DNA of 64,000 nucleotides from Branchiostoma floridae (taxonomy: Eukaryota > Chordata > Leptocardii > Amphioxiformes > Branchiostomatidae): contig NC_049983.1 in assembly GCF_000003815.2 (NCBI RefSeq), forward strand, positions 20,487,682 to 20,551,681. Reading direction: 5' to 3'. A program made the position numbers and the translations under genes. A model generated the notes under the pieces. It was not told the DNA's origin and did not search any database. It saw only the letters and a program-made list of their open reading frames with translations. This document shows positions 13,001-22,609 of the stretch, in pieces. How positions within the stretch are numbered: position 1 is the first letter of the stretch; each line of letters begins with the position of its first letter.

Positions 13001-16000
13001 GAACGACTTTCAGAGAATTTTAAGATTTGTTGGCTTGTAAAAACAAACTTTCTTTCTACCAGACAATAGAACAACGGTAGCAACGATGTGTGCTGATTGT
13101 TTTATCAGTCATGCACAATGATATACACAGAGAAAGAACAAAACTATGCATTAACTATCACCTTACCTGGCACACCTGACCCAGTTCATGTGTTGGTTGA
13201 GAGAAAACTGAAACTTCTGTCTGTGAACTGTCCAAACCTGCAGCAGAAATCAGCATTTTATAACTTCAATTACAAATAAACAAATACAGTTACAAGATAA
13301 TCTTGGTAACAAGGCTTCAAACAATTCAATAAAGCTAAATATTACTATAAACAGACATGCATGGACGCAATCACCAGTCCACCATACAACAATACTGGAA
13401 ACAAGGGAAAATTTCCCTACCTTGATGGACTTGTCATCCGATGCTGTGAGCAGAGCCTGTCCATCGGGAGAGAAGTCCACACTCCGTACTGTAGCAGTGT
13501 GAGCCTTAAACACTGTGGACTCTCCCTTCCTGCAATAGTAGGGACCAAACAAGTGTCCTTCAACCACATGTCTTTGGGATGTATGTTTCCAGTATTGTTA
13601 GTACTGCATGCATGGTAGTCATCTTCTTATTAATTTAGATTAGAGTACAGTAGAGTACTGTGGTAGAGTAGGGTGGTTTCAGCCCTGTAGGAATTTTCTA
13701 CTCCAGTTAGGGACCGTACGGCGTTTAGTGAGGGGGGAGGGCCGGTCGCCAGGGGGGGGAGGGCCAAGCAAAAAAATATTTTGCCAGGGGGAGGGCCTAG
13801 CAATTTTTTTTTTACTTGGGGGGGGGGGCCAAGCAAAAAATGCCCCTTAAAATCCAAGAAACGGCGTTTCAGAGGGTCAAGATTTCAAAATTTTTCTGGA
13901 CCTCTGCAAGGGATCGCCCGAGGTTGGCGCTCGGGATACAGTGAAAATGCGAAAGGGAGGGGGCGGGGCTTATGCATGACGCCCTCGAAAACCTACTTCA
14001 CGTACAGAAATGTTATTAAACTCTAGATTAGTCTGCCAGCAAAATTTACCNNNNNNNNNNNNNNNNNNNNNNNNNNNNNNNNNNNNNNNNNNNNNNNNNN
14101 NNNNNNNNNNNNNNNNNNNNNNNNNNNNNNNNNNNNNNNNNNNNNNNNNNTGGCGTTTCAGAGCTTCGGTTATTAATTTATTTGAAGTATATATAAATTG
14201 AAATGCTATTAAAGTTAGCTTTGTTTGTCAGCAAAATATCTCCTCAAACTGAAGGAAATAGCTTTTAAGAGGGTCAAGATTTCAAAATTGTCCCGGACCT
14301 ACCTTGCGATTCTTCGTGCCTTTGGCGCCGAACATGGTGTTCGGAACGTCGTTCTCAAAAATTTGAAACCCTCGTATTTTTTTTTTCATAGAAATGTCAT
14401 CTAACCAGCAAATTTTCCCATAAAAAAGCAATGCAGGAAATCGTGGCAAAAAAAGCGTAGCATTTCTAAAAGACCTCCTGCAAGTCTGCGGTCTCACGCC
14501 CGCCGGCGGCTAGAGAGAGGCAACCGGTCTTAGACACCCCGCCGTGGGAAAATCAGCGTCACGCGTCGGCGCCCCCTCCCCACTACAGTTTTGGAAGTCT
14601 AATCGTGCTGTCGTTTTGGTTTTCATTTTATTCCCCCGATTTACTGTAAGTTATTACCACCACAGAACCAAGAAAAAGTCCAAAATATGTAAATTGAAAA
14701 CAGTTTCCGTCAAGCCGCTCAGGCCCGCGAGCTTGCAATACGTAAATTTAGGGAGCGGGGCGCGCGCCGCTTCGTGGCGCAAATCTACTAGAAATCCAGG
14801 TACAAATGCTTTTAGGTGTTGTTTTAATATCAAAACAATGAAATAGCTTCTATAAAGCAAATATTTATGCCTCTATGAAGCAGATATTTCTCCCTCTATT
14901 AAGCAGATATTTTGAGCCATTCTGTTTTCCTTTTTTTACTAGGGGTGAGAGATCTGCTTCTCGATGAAAATCATGAAAAAGTGTGACGCAAAGCACATTT
15001 CCAAATGCGGGAGCGCAGTGTTTTATTGGCGTCTTGAATATTTTTTTTTCAAAGTTGATAGGAGGGGGGAGGGCCAAGCAAAAATATTTTGTCTTGGGGG
15101 GAGGGCCTAGCAAAAAAAAATTTACCTGGGGGGAGGGCCATGCAAAAATTTTTTGACCCGACCCTCTGGCGACCGGCCCTCCCCCCTCACTAAACGCCGT
15201 ACGGTCCCTTAAAGTAAAGAGTTTTCAGTTTCCTCCAAGATACATGCATAATTTGGATTAAACAAAATACAAAATATCTACAAAGATTAGAATGAAGGGT
15301 GTGAAAGTGTTCTCTACTCACACACTGGGTATCCACAGCCTGACTGTCTTGTCTCGTGAGGCAGAGGCCACCAGGTGTCCCGAGGGAGAGAACACCACGG
15401 ACATCACCGCGTCCTGGATGAAAGGTAAATATGCTCATCAACATGAAAAACAATACTTGTAAGCAAAACTTCAACAAAATGTACACATGCTTGGGACGTC
15501 ATTACAGTTATATACCTTTTTCCAAGATTTACATTCAAAGTGTCAAAGACAAAAAAGATTGATGGGAAGAAATGCTCCTAAATTTAACCTCTTATTTTTT
15601 CAGGTTTGTAGGGGTTATATTTTTGAAGTAGTGTGGTAGTGTGTTACAAATCTTTTGAAGTACATGAAAATATGATATGCAAAAATAAGACATTTTGAGT
15701 AAAGAAAAAAACAAACCTTGTGTCCAACAAATCTGTAGGCTCTCATCTGAGGTTTAAAGTTCCAGACCATGAGACAGGAGTCCATGGAGCCTGAGGCTGG
15801 GGGAAGAAAATCAAGTATGAAGCATCTGTAGACCTTTTATGTCCATGCTCACATTTTACAATACTGATCCTGGTTAGGTAAGCATCCAACCCCAAACAAT
15901 ATATTCCCACATTATTCATTAAACAACAGTAGTACTAGTAGGTTTATATTGCCCCACAATCATACCCACATCATTCATCATTTCTTAAGATACTGTTCAC

Positions 16001-16773
16001 ATCAACAAAACCTTTGTTGTTATTGAATGACTTACCAAGTTGCTTCATGTTTGGGTTGAAGTCCAGACTAGTGACTGTGTCTCTGTGTCCCTTGAAATGT
16101 CTCTCCAGGGTGGGGTCCTCCTGAAAAGGCAATAACAGATTAGCAACATTATTAATGATTGGGATGATAAATATGGCTTGAGCATCCTAGCAGAGTTTGC
16201 ACACTGACCAAATTACTGATCACAAGTAATGTTACAGTTTTTCCTGATGTTGCTTTAGCTGGACCAAGGTTGAACAGGGTGCACAGCCTGCTAGTGCTCG
16301 ACTACACTTTACTTCTTGCGGCCCATCAATCAGCATAGAGGTATTTTGAGACATTTGCTAGCAACAACAACATGACTATGCAAAGTACAATTCTTTTCTT
16401 ATGTAATAAACATGGAAGAAAGAAAGAAACACAGACAAATACATATACATGTATAAATTCGGTTTCATAAATTTCAAAGAGACTGTCAAATTATGACAAA
16501 GGGTAACAAATTATAAACATGGCTGTTTTCAACTTCCTACTGTCATGACACTTAACTGGAGTTTAAATAAATTCTTATTTCTTTGGCCATACCCTGCTCC
16601 AGATTGTACTTCAACTTGGCCTCTATAAACTTCTCTACTCTATCTAGCGTAAGGTCAGAGTGCCCCCCTCCCACTTAGTGTTGGTGTTACCTGAACTACA
16701 AATAAATCGTATTTACAGAACATGGATCGACTCAAGTATGACTTAAAGGGTGACTTACCAATACAGACGTCAT
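4003..16773 (-). CDS. POC1: POC1 centriolar protein (WD40), 14 coding exons
   Basis: POC1 is a centriole and basal-body protein needed for centriole stability and cilium formation. Exons in transcript order: 16759-16773, 16036-16120, 15717-15796, 15322-15413, 13421-13529, 13167-13237, 12697-12804, 12237-12352, 11726-11859, 11274-11342, 10918-11079, 9743-9829, 4242-4445, 4003-4107. Phases join throughout and give 478 residues, close to vertebrate POC1B. The N-terminus reads [20 protein letters not shown]. Seven WD repeats follow, with typical pieces such as [10 protein letters not shown] and GSDEQVMVW. The C-terminus has the family signature [15 protein letters not shown] followed by a coiled coil ([16 protein letters not shown]). 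The start is the first ATG in frame with the conserved N-terminus. Exon 11 ends inside a minisatellite that carries copies of its own 3' end. The linker (exons 11-12) is the least certain part; a further exon in the long 4446-9742 intron is not excluded. Whether it is POC1A- or POC1B-like cannot be settled here. Confidence 0.95.
6440..6716. repeat. Direct tandem duplication in POC1 intron 12
   Basis: Two diverged copies, starting at 6440 and 6592 (period about 152 bp), share AATGTGGTTAGTATGATA, AACTTCCTGA.CATGCCCAC and a closing AAACCTATC.TATAAAA. A 22-bp duplication (CTTATGGTATGAAAAAAATAA) lies just upstream, near 6210-6256. No coding signal is seen. Confidence 0.8.
7692..7853. mobile_element. 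MITE with CTCCAAGCAGA inverted termini (copy A)
   Basis: About 162 bp with near-perfect terminal inverted repeats of roughly 45 bp. The left end reads TAGTCTCCAAGCAGACC and the right end is its complement. It is flanked by a 7-bp direct repeat GGTATCT (7685-7691 and 7854-7860), which I take as the target-site duplication. No ORF is present. The same CTCCAAGCAG terminus recurs at 38264, 43355 and 58618. Confidence 0.82.
8646..8842. other. Assembly gap (197 N)
   Basis: A run of N in the long POC1 intron 12. Any exon of POC1 inside it would be missed. Confidence 1.
10240..10980 (-). repeat. Minisatellite carrying copies of the POC1 exon 11 end
   Basis: On the plus strand this is a run of GGGGAGTGGGGAGGGATGTGTG-type units; on the POC1 sense strand it is pyrimidine-rich (CCCTCCCCACTCCCCACACA). 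It overlaps the last part of POC1 exon 11. Higher-order units carry a copy of the exon's last 24 bases, encoding VPRPAVPQ, plus the following donor. The true exon end is 10918-10941; copies lie at 10766-10789, 10658-10681, about 10524-10547 and 10321-10343. The first two copies keep both a CAG acceptor and a GT donor (GTAAGT, GTAACA) and are phase 0-0. The fourth has lost its acceptor AG and the fifth is 23 bases long. Confidence 0.85.
13710..15208. mobile_element. Harbinger-like non-autonomous DNA element in POC1 intron 4
   Basis: Both ends carry the same inverted terminus of about 47 bp, beginning GGGACCGTACGGCGTTTAGT. The element is flanked by TTA on each side (13707-13709 and 15209-15211), matching the TWA target preference and 3-bp duplication of PIF/Harbinger elements. 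Subterminal G-rich units containing GGGAGGGCCAAGCAAAAA recur in direct orientation near both ends. It contains a 100-N gap (14051-14150) and no recognisable transposase. The superfamily call rests on the TTA duplication and is inference. Confidence 0.8.
14051..14150. other. Assembly gap (100 N)
   Basis: Exactly 100 N, probably a gap of unknown size, inside the Harbinger-like element. Confidence 1.
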
Positions 16774-17352
16774 GATCGATGTCCTTGATGTTTCCCCTTA
16801 GCGAAGAAAACGCAGAAAAGGCAAAAATAAAGTCGCCAAAACTGAAAACACCGACACCGCCTCCAAAACAATGATTTCAAAAATGGCGGTTATGGTACCA
16901 ACTGCGCATGTCCACTAGCCTCGATCTGGATTAAAAACATGGCGGCGCCCATGGTCAGAAAATTTGATTTTGTTGTTTTGCTTAGTATTTTGGAAGTATA
17001 ATATGGTTTTCATAACGATTTTCATACTTCTGATTCTGTAGGTTTAATTTTCTATTCTAATTCATTGTTACTCTTATTCACTACTGAAATACGTGTCCGT
17101 ATGTGGTTGAAAAGTCCACTTAGGCCGATAATAAATTTGGGGAGGGGGGCCCGGGCATTGGTTTGTTTTTGTAGAGTAGAGACAACTAGAGTAGAGTAGA
17201 TTGTAAAAGGTTACCTGGTAAATATCAATACCATCTCTTACATAGTTACAAATTGCTACTCGCTATAAAGCAGCTTCAAATTTAACTTGAGTCCAAAAAT
17301 AAACTACCCATTTGATTTCATCTGACAGAGACCCAAGGATTATCACACATTG
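16774..17352. promoter_or_regulatory. Divergent POC1/CCNQ promoter region
   Basis: The POC1 and CCNQ start codons face away from each other across 579 bp. The interval holds an NRF1-like TGCGCATG (16913-16920) and two YY1-like ATGGCGG motifs (16883-16889 and 16939-16945). These are typical of TATA-less housekeeping promoters. A GACAG acceptor-like site near 17325-17329 suggests that CCNQ may have a 5' UTR intron. Factor binding is inferred from motif resemblance only. Confidence 0.6.
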
Positions 17353-19747
17353 ATGTCAAAGACCACAAAGACAGGAGATCCAAGCAGACGTAGGAGGAGT
17401 CATCATGGTGATGAAGAGCTGGTTCACTTCAGAATAGTCAGGTTTATGATGGAATCCGGTAAGATTTTTTCTATCAGTACAATCAGTTATGGCCCTCGCA
17501 CAGAGATCAGAACGCATGTGCATCAACAGGAATCATGTCAAATGTGAAGTAAAACAAAACAAAACTCGTCTGGACATTGTTATAATATGTAGACGAGGAC
17601 TATGGCCAAGACAAGGACTGTTTTCTTTTACAGAGACTTTACCTATGACATATTACCAAGAATCCCTGTCACCACATATGCATTATGATCTCTGTGAGAG
17701 GGCATATTCAATTAGTTCAGACCGAAAGAGAAAGTGGGATACAAAGTCATTCATTTTTAGATTTAAGACTACTCAAGTATCAAATATTGCATAGCCCATC
17801 CTATTTCTAGTTAGCGCCCTTGTGTACATTTGTTTTGAAGCATTCAAAGATTGTAGATGTCTTTGGTTGTCCTCATCCTTTACATTGTTAAAATACAGAA
17901 CTTTTATTTTGCTTGACAGGGATCAAACTCAGGATGACATCTGTGCCCATGGCAACAGCAGCCATCATTTATCATAGGTTCTTCTCTATCTGCATACTGC
18001 AAGACTATGATCCTTATGTAAGTAACTTCAGTTTTAGTACATCTCCACTAGCTACATGTCTACTATAGGAGGAGATTATAGGTCTCTATTACCTCCTTGA
18101 CTATAGGGCACACCGTAATACATGCAAGTGTTAAATTCTTAGTTATTGATAAGTTAGACTTGTGAAAAATATTTTGAACTTCTCTTTTTTCTAGCTTATA
18201 GGTATGACAGCCATCAGTTTGGCTTCCAAGGTAGAAGAAGAACACCTGAAGATCAGAGATGTCATCAATGTTTGTTACAGGTATGTCAGGTCGTATTCTC
18301 TATGTGTAACTGTAAGGATTATTCTAGAATTCCCCATAAATATAACAACACTGTCAAAGATAGAGGAATAACAGGGTGAGGTCTTACATTGTCAGTGCAA
18401 AATGAGACATAACTGCAAACCATAGATATAGGCCAATGGTATGGAACCCCTCTTCTGTGTTCAAACTTTGTTGTCAAACTTTGTTGTGATTCGATTGTGA
18501 TGAATTTTTACATAGTTGTGTTGAATGATTGTCAGGACTCGTCACAAGGACAAACCTCCCCTTGAGTCCCAGACAGAGCTGGCAGATCTGAGACAGGCCA
18601 TGGCAAGTTGTGAGCTCCTCATCATGAGGGTACTGGGCTTTAATGTGACAAAAGAGCTGCCACATAAGGTTAGTGTGTGGTTCTCATTGTTGGCTTACTT
18701 GGTAACCAATTTACAAATAGGGTGCCAAAAGGTACCTTTTTAACCTTAGTAGGCTGAAGGTTGAGCATTTATTCAGTTTAAACTCAAATCAGCAGCAGTG
18801 GATGATTGTAGCAGTTAGTGCACTAATTTTGGCTTCCTAAGTCATGCCACAAATTTTCCTGGCAAATATTATATTTGTTCATTCTGACCCTTGTACCAAG
18901 TAGTGCCTAGTGGCATATAGGCAGCAAGTTTCCTTTCTATTTCAGAGGCAGAATATATTCCTACAGGGAGTTGTTGTTTCTCCTACAAGGCCTTTCTCTT
19001 ACAATGAAACTTTTAAAGTCTGAGAAAAACTGTGTTTTGTCCTACAAGGAAACTTTCAAAGTCTGAGTAGAACCCCATTTTACATTTCTTCTGAAAGATG
19101 CCACAGCCCTACCCAGGATTAGAACTGGGGTCTCTCTGCCTGCTAATGTTTCTTTTGTCTTTCTGCAATCTTCCACTTCGATAAATCATCTATCATATCA
19201 TATACGTATCTTGACAGAAGATTCGTTACTGTTAGATTGAATTGACAAACATAGTCTTTATTCTGCAGTACCTTCTCCACTACCTGAAGTCCCTAGGAGA
19301 CTGGATAGATGCCAGTGTGTGGGACAGGACCCCCATCAGAGACACAGCCTGGGCCATGTTGAGAGACCTGTACCATGGGAAGGTCTGTCTGCAGCACGAG
19401 GCTCAGCACCTCGCTGTGGCCGTCCTGTACTTCAGCCTCCTGTGCTTTGGTATTGAAGTGCCTCTGAACAACCAGGCCGAGACTAAATGGTGGAAGGTTG
19501 GTTTGGTCTCTAATGATTGATCAAATGAAATGTGCCTGTGCACTTTCAAGTCAGTTCTACTGGGTGGGAAATAATTGCAGAGTAATTGTATTTTAGAATT
19601 TTTTTAGTCAAGTTTCATCCCAGGCAAAAGGCTCATAGTTTCTTCTTCTCTATGTTGCAGGTGTTTTCTGAAGACATCACTGAAGAAGAGATTAAGAACA
19701 TCATAGAGCAGATCATGGATGTCTATGACCTAGAACAAAGGTTGTGA
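17353..19747 (+). CDS. CCNQ: Cyclin Q (FAM58-type cyclin)
   Basis: Cyclin Q is the activating cyclin of CDK10. Exons: 17353-17458, 17920-18017, 18195-18280, 18536-18668, 19269-19496, 19661-19747; phases join and give 245 residues, about the length of human CCNQ. Family-specific pieces in order: VHFRIVRFMMESGIKLRMTS, DYDPYLIGMTAISLASKVEE, CELLIMRVLGFNV, HKYLLHYLKSLGDW, RDTAWAMLRDLYHG, AQHLAVAVLYFSL. Together these form the two cyclin folds, followed by the usual WWKVF stretch near the C-terminus. ATG 17353 is chosen because it is the first ATG in frame with the conserved HFR block and follows a stop-containing leader. A plus-strand AATAAA lies at 20148-20153. The gene is divergent from POC1 and convergent with RPP14. 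Confidence 0.95.
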
Positions 19748-20147
19748 CCAAGACCCGACAGTAAAGTTTGGAAGAATGCAATTCACCTTTACATTACAGG
19801 TTTCCAAGCTATGTGATGATTACAATATTGTGTTTTGTCAAGTGCAATACAACTTTCTCAATCATGTCTGTCAGAATCAAACATCATGTTTCAAATATAT
19901 TATATATAGCCTGAGAAGCTTATTAAAAAAAGATGGCATGAGGAAGTATATGTATTTTTCTGAACTTCCATTTTCTCTTTTGTTAAAGTAGAATAAAATA
20001 GCATGTGAGATGATGTTGTAAATGAAAATGTCTTCAATAACATTTGTAGATATGGAAGCTTCTCTAAAGTTCACTTATCATATAAACCGGTATCACTGTA
20101 GTATTTGAAATCTAAATATTATTGCATAAATCCTTGTAAAAATTGTA

Positions 20148-20153
20148 AATAAA
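20148..20153 (+). terminator. CCNQ polyadenylation signal (candidate)
   Basis: AATAAA about 400 bp past the CCNQ stop. It sits only about 50 bp from the opposing signal of RPP14, so the two transcripts must end almost against each other. Confidence 0.6.
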
Positions 20154-20205
20154 AAACATATGTACAAAACAAACCACAGATGACCTTTGGTACTATAACA
20201 TACAT

Positions 20206-20211
20206 TTTATT
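20206..20211 (-). terminator. RPP14 polyadenylation signal (candidate)
   Basis: AATAAA on the minus strand (TTTATT on the plus strand), about 70 bp beyond the RPP14 stop codon. This implies a very short 3' UTR. Confidence 0.6.
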
Positions 20212-20280
20212 ATGTAAATACATGTACAAAAATAAACTTTTTGTTCAGACATATTTGTGTCTATCCTTCATCACTTTGTG

Positions 20281-21672
20281 TCACTCCTTTGTGTGCAAGA
20301 GTAGTTGTCTGCTGGATGCTGCCAAAGCCATAAGAAATGGAGAAACCTGAAAGAAAGAAAACAATACAACATACAATAATGTCACACATCAGCAATTGAC
20401 ATGTGTGTCAGCAGAAATACAGTTGCAATCAAACAAAGTATATGGAATGTTCCCTCTCATTTCAAGTAGGAATTTCCATTTGTGTTGTGAGAAAACTCAG
20501 AAAGTGTTCCTTCTTTCAATTGTTATATAATTGCACACAGCTATCTCACCTGTTCAACTCTGAAGGCACATGGCTTCTCATCATAGTAACTCAGCATTGT
20601 CAGGGCACCCCACAGCTTCACCATATTACTGTGAAGAATGAATAAGATTCAATGTTCATGTACAGTGTTCATTAAGCACTGCTGAAGGAGATTCTATCAA
20701 AGGGTTGCCATTGTTTTTGACAAATCACAAGCTGTTGTATCATTACTTACTGGTTTTTATTATGGAATTATTGTTATCAACAGAACAGAAGTTATGATGC
20801 AATATGTACATACCTGCCTGCTACCCTTAAGATGGCTGACATGGTCTCAACATCATACTTCAGGATGTCAATTGGAACAGCAGCACCTATCTGTGACAAA
20901 AAGGGCACAAGATGTCAAACCCTGGTCAGACTGTGTCATGCAATTTTGACCAGTTTGGCTGCTTTGCAATTGTTCAAACATTCAGTGTACTGCTTACATA
21001 CATTGTATACATGTAGTCCATTTCTCTGATTATGTAAATGTGATTTTTAATGTTTTTCCATCTTGCATCAACACAATCTTACCTCTCCATACATGGACAT
21101 CATAGCCTTCATGATGACAGTTCTAAAAGTCAGGACATCAACAGTCATCGTCTTGTCTTCAAACTCCCTGAGGAAATAACAACCAGATCATAATCTAAGT
21201 GGTTCATTCAAAGGAGCACTCAACTTTAGAAAAAAATAGAACTCATGTCAGACAGTGTACGTCCTGTTTGCGGGGACGGTGAACTGTTTTAAGACAATAC
21301 TGAGACTAGGGTGACATCAAAAGCAGTAGCCTTTTTCACCTATTTAATCCCCAGGTTTAAAACACATCTGCCAAATCATGATAAAGTGTGCAAATCAGCA
21401 GGGGTTATGAAAAAGTGCAAAAAATCCATATCAGTTAAAACATTTTATGGATTTCAGCTGTCGTAACAAGTGACGTTTTGGCTATTTTTCTAACTAACGT
21501 TATATATGACTAATTGAACAAGAGCGCGGCGATTGCTAAATGCAGTCAAGCAGTTAGCCTCCTGCAGCTTATCGCTCAAGTTGCCAAAGTACAAAATCAA
21601 AAGAACTCCTGCTTACAGTAACACTTTCAAATAGTAGTAAGGTGCGTCTCCTTTGCTTACTATCCTCTTCAT
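20281..21672 (-). CDS. RPP14: Ribonuclease P/MRP protein subunit p14
   Basis: RPP14 is a small protein subunit of the RNase P and RNase MRP ribonucleoproteins, which process tRNA and rRNA precursors in the nucleus. Exons in transcript order: 21617-21672, 21083-21167, 20814-20890, 20550-20628, 20281-20346; they join to 120 residues, near the human length. Matching blocks: MKRIVSKGDAPYYYLKVLLE, VPIDILKYDVETMSAILRVA, NMVKLWGALTMLSYYDEKPC and AFRVEQVSPFLMALAASSRQ. These align in order with human RPP14 as I remember it. The first exon is only 56 bases and was found by matching YYLKV to the vertebrate YHYMKV. In vertebrates the RPP14 transcript also carries the downstream HTD2 reading frame; here the polyA signal and CCNQ follow at once, so no such second frame fits. 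Confidence 0.92.
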
Positions 21673-22609
21673 TATTGAAACTGGAAAATTCCGGTCAGAA
21701 ACGCTACCAGAACTTTGGCAGACGACAAAATTTTAAGAACTCCGCCCTCCCCCACTTCTTTCCTCTGTGAAATGGGGCCTCGCTCTTCCCATCATGCCTC
21801 AGTGATGTTCTTGCCCGTGTTCTTTATTGCGATATAAATGCCTGAATAAAAGTAAGTAAGTCTCCAACTTAAATAAATAGTTTTGTAAATCCAGAAAAGC
21901 AGAAATTAATCTACAAGATGTCGTTGTGTTGATTTAAATATGTTACATTGATCAGAAGCTAATTAATATCGTATGCATGTGGATATTTACATCAGGCAGC
22001 AAAATAATAACGCTGGTGGTCCCGGAATGGATAAGGCCCCGGACTGCAATTTTAGCGTCTTTCTTATGCATTTTCAGTCGAAAAACAAGTTTTCCGTGGA
22101 GATAGAGCCAAGGTTTAAGGTAAGAAACGTTATAGATGGACACTTGACATTATTTTGCGCCAGCGATACCATACCTTTCACGTATACCATCTATCTGATG
22201 ACTGTTTGATAGCGACATGTGCACTCTATCTCTCTTTGAGTCTTTCCATGCTCAACTTTGATACTGTGAAACTGAAGAGAAGGCATGACCCTTGTGTTAG
22301 TTGCAGACTTTGAAACCAGAGGAGCCAGACAAGGACATTATGAAGAAGCAAGCAGACATGTTTTATTGGAAATGAGAGAACCAGGGTTGGGGGTGGGGGA
22401 TATTGTTAGAGAGAGGACGTGGCTGGATATGTATACGGTGAACATTCCATATACAATACTTCACTATAATTTTAGAAGTACCTTCATTGATTTTTTTGTT
22501 GCAGTCATGAAAAAAAAATTATAGGCTTAATATCCATACTTTTTTCAATGTAGTTGAATACCCAGTGAAGACTGAAGAGTCCAAGTTCAGCACAGCCCAG
22601 CACTTCATC
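21673..22609. promoter_or_regulatory. Divergent RPP14/RBM17 interval
   Basis: The start codons of RPP14 (-) and RBM17 (+) are 937 bp apart, so promoters for both must lie here. I found no TATA box. An open frame at 22285-22524 has no similarity I recognise and no splice context, and is not called. RBM17 may have a 5' UTR exon here. Confidence 0.5.

Noticed and set aside
16938-16997. ATGGCGGCGCCCATGGTC as an upstream start for CCNQ
   Set aside because: The frame stops after about 20 codons and no donor links it in phase to the HFR-containing exon.
22285-22524. 79-codon frame MTLVLVADFETRGARQ upstream of RBM17
   Set aside because: It ends before the conserved RBM17 start and has no family similarity; at most part of a 5' UTR.
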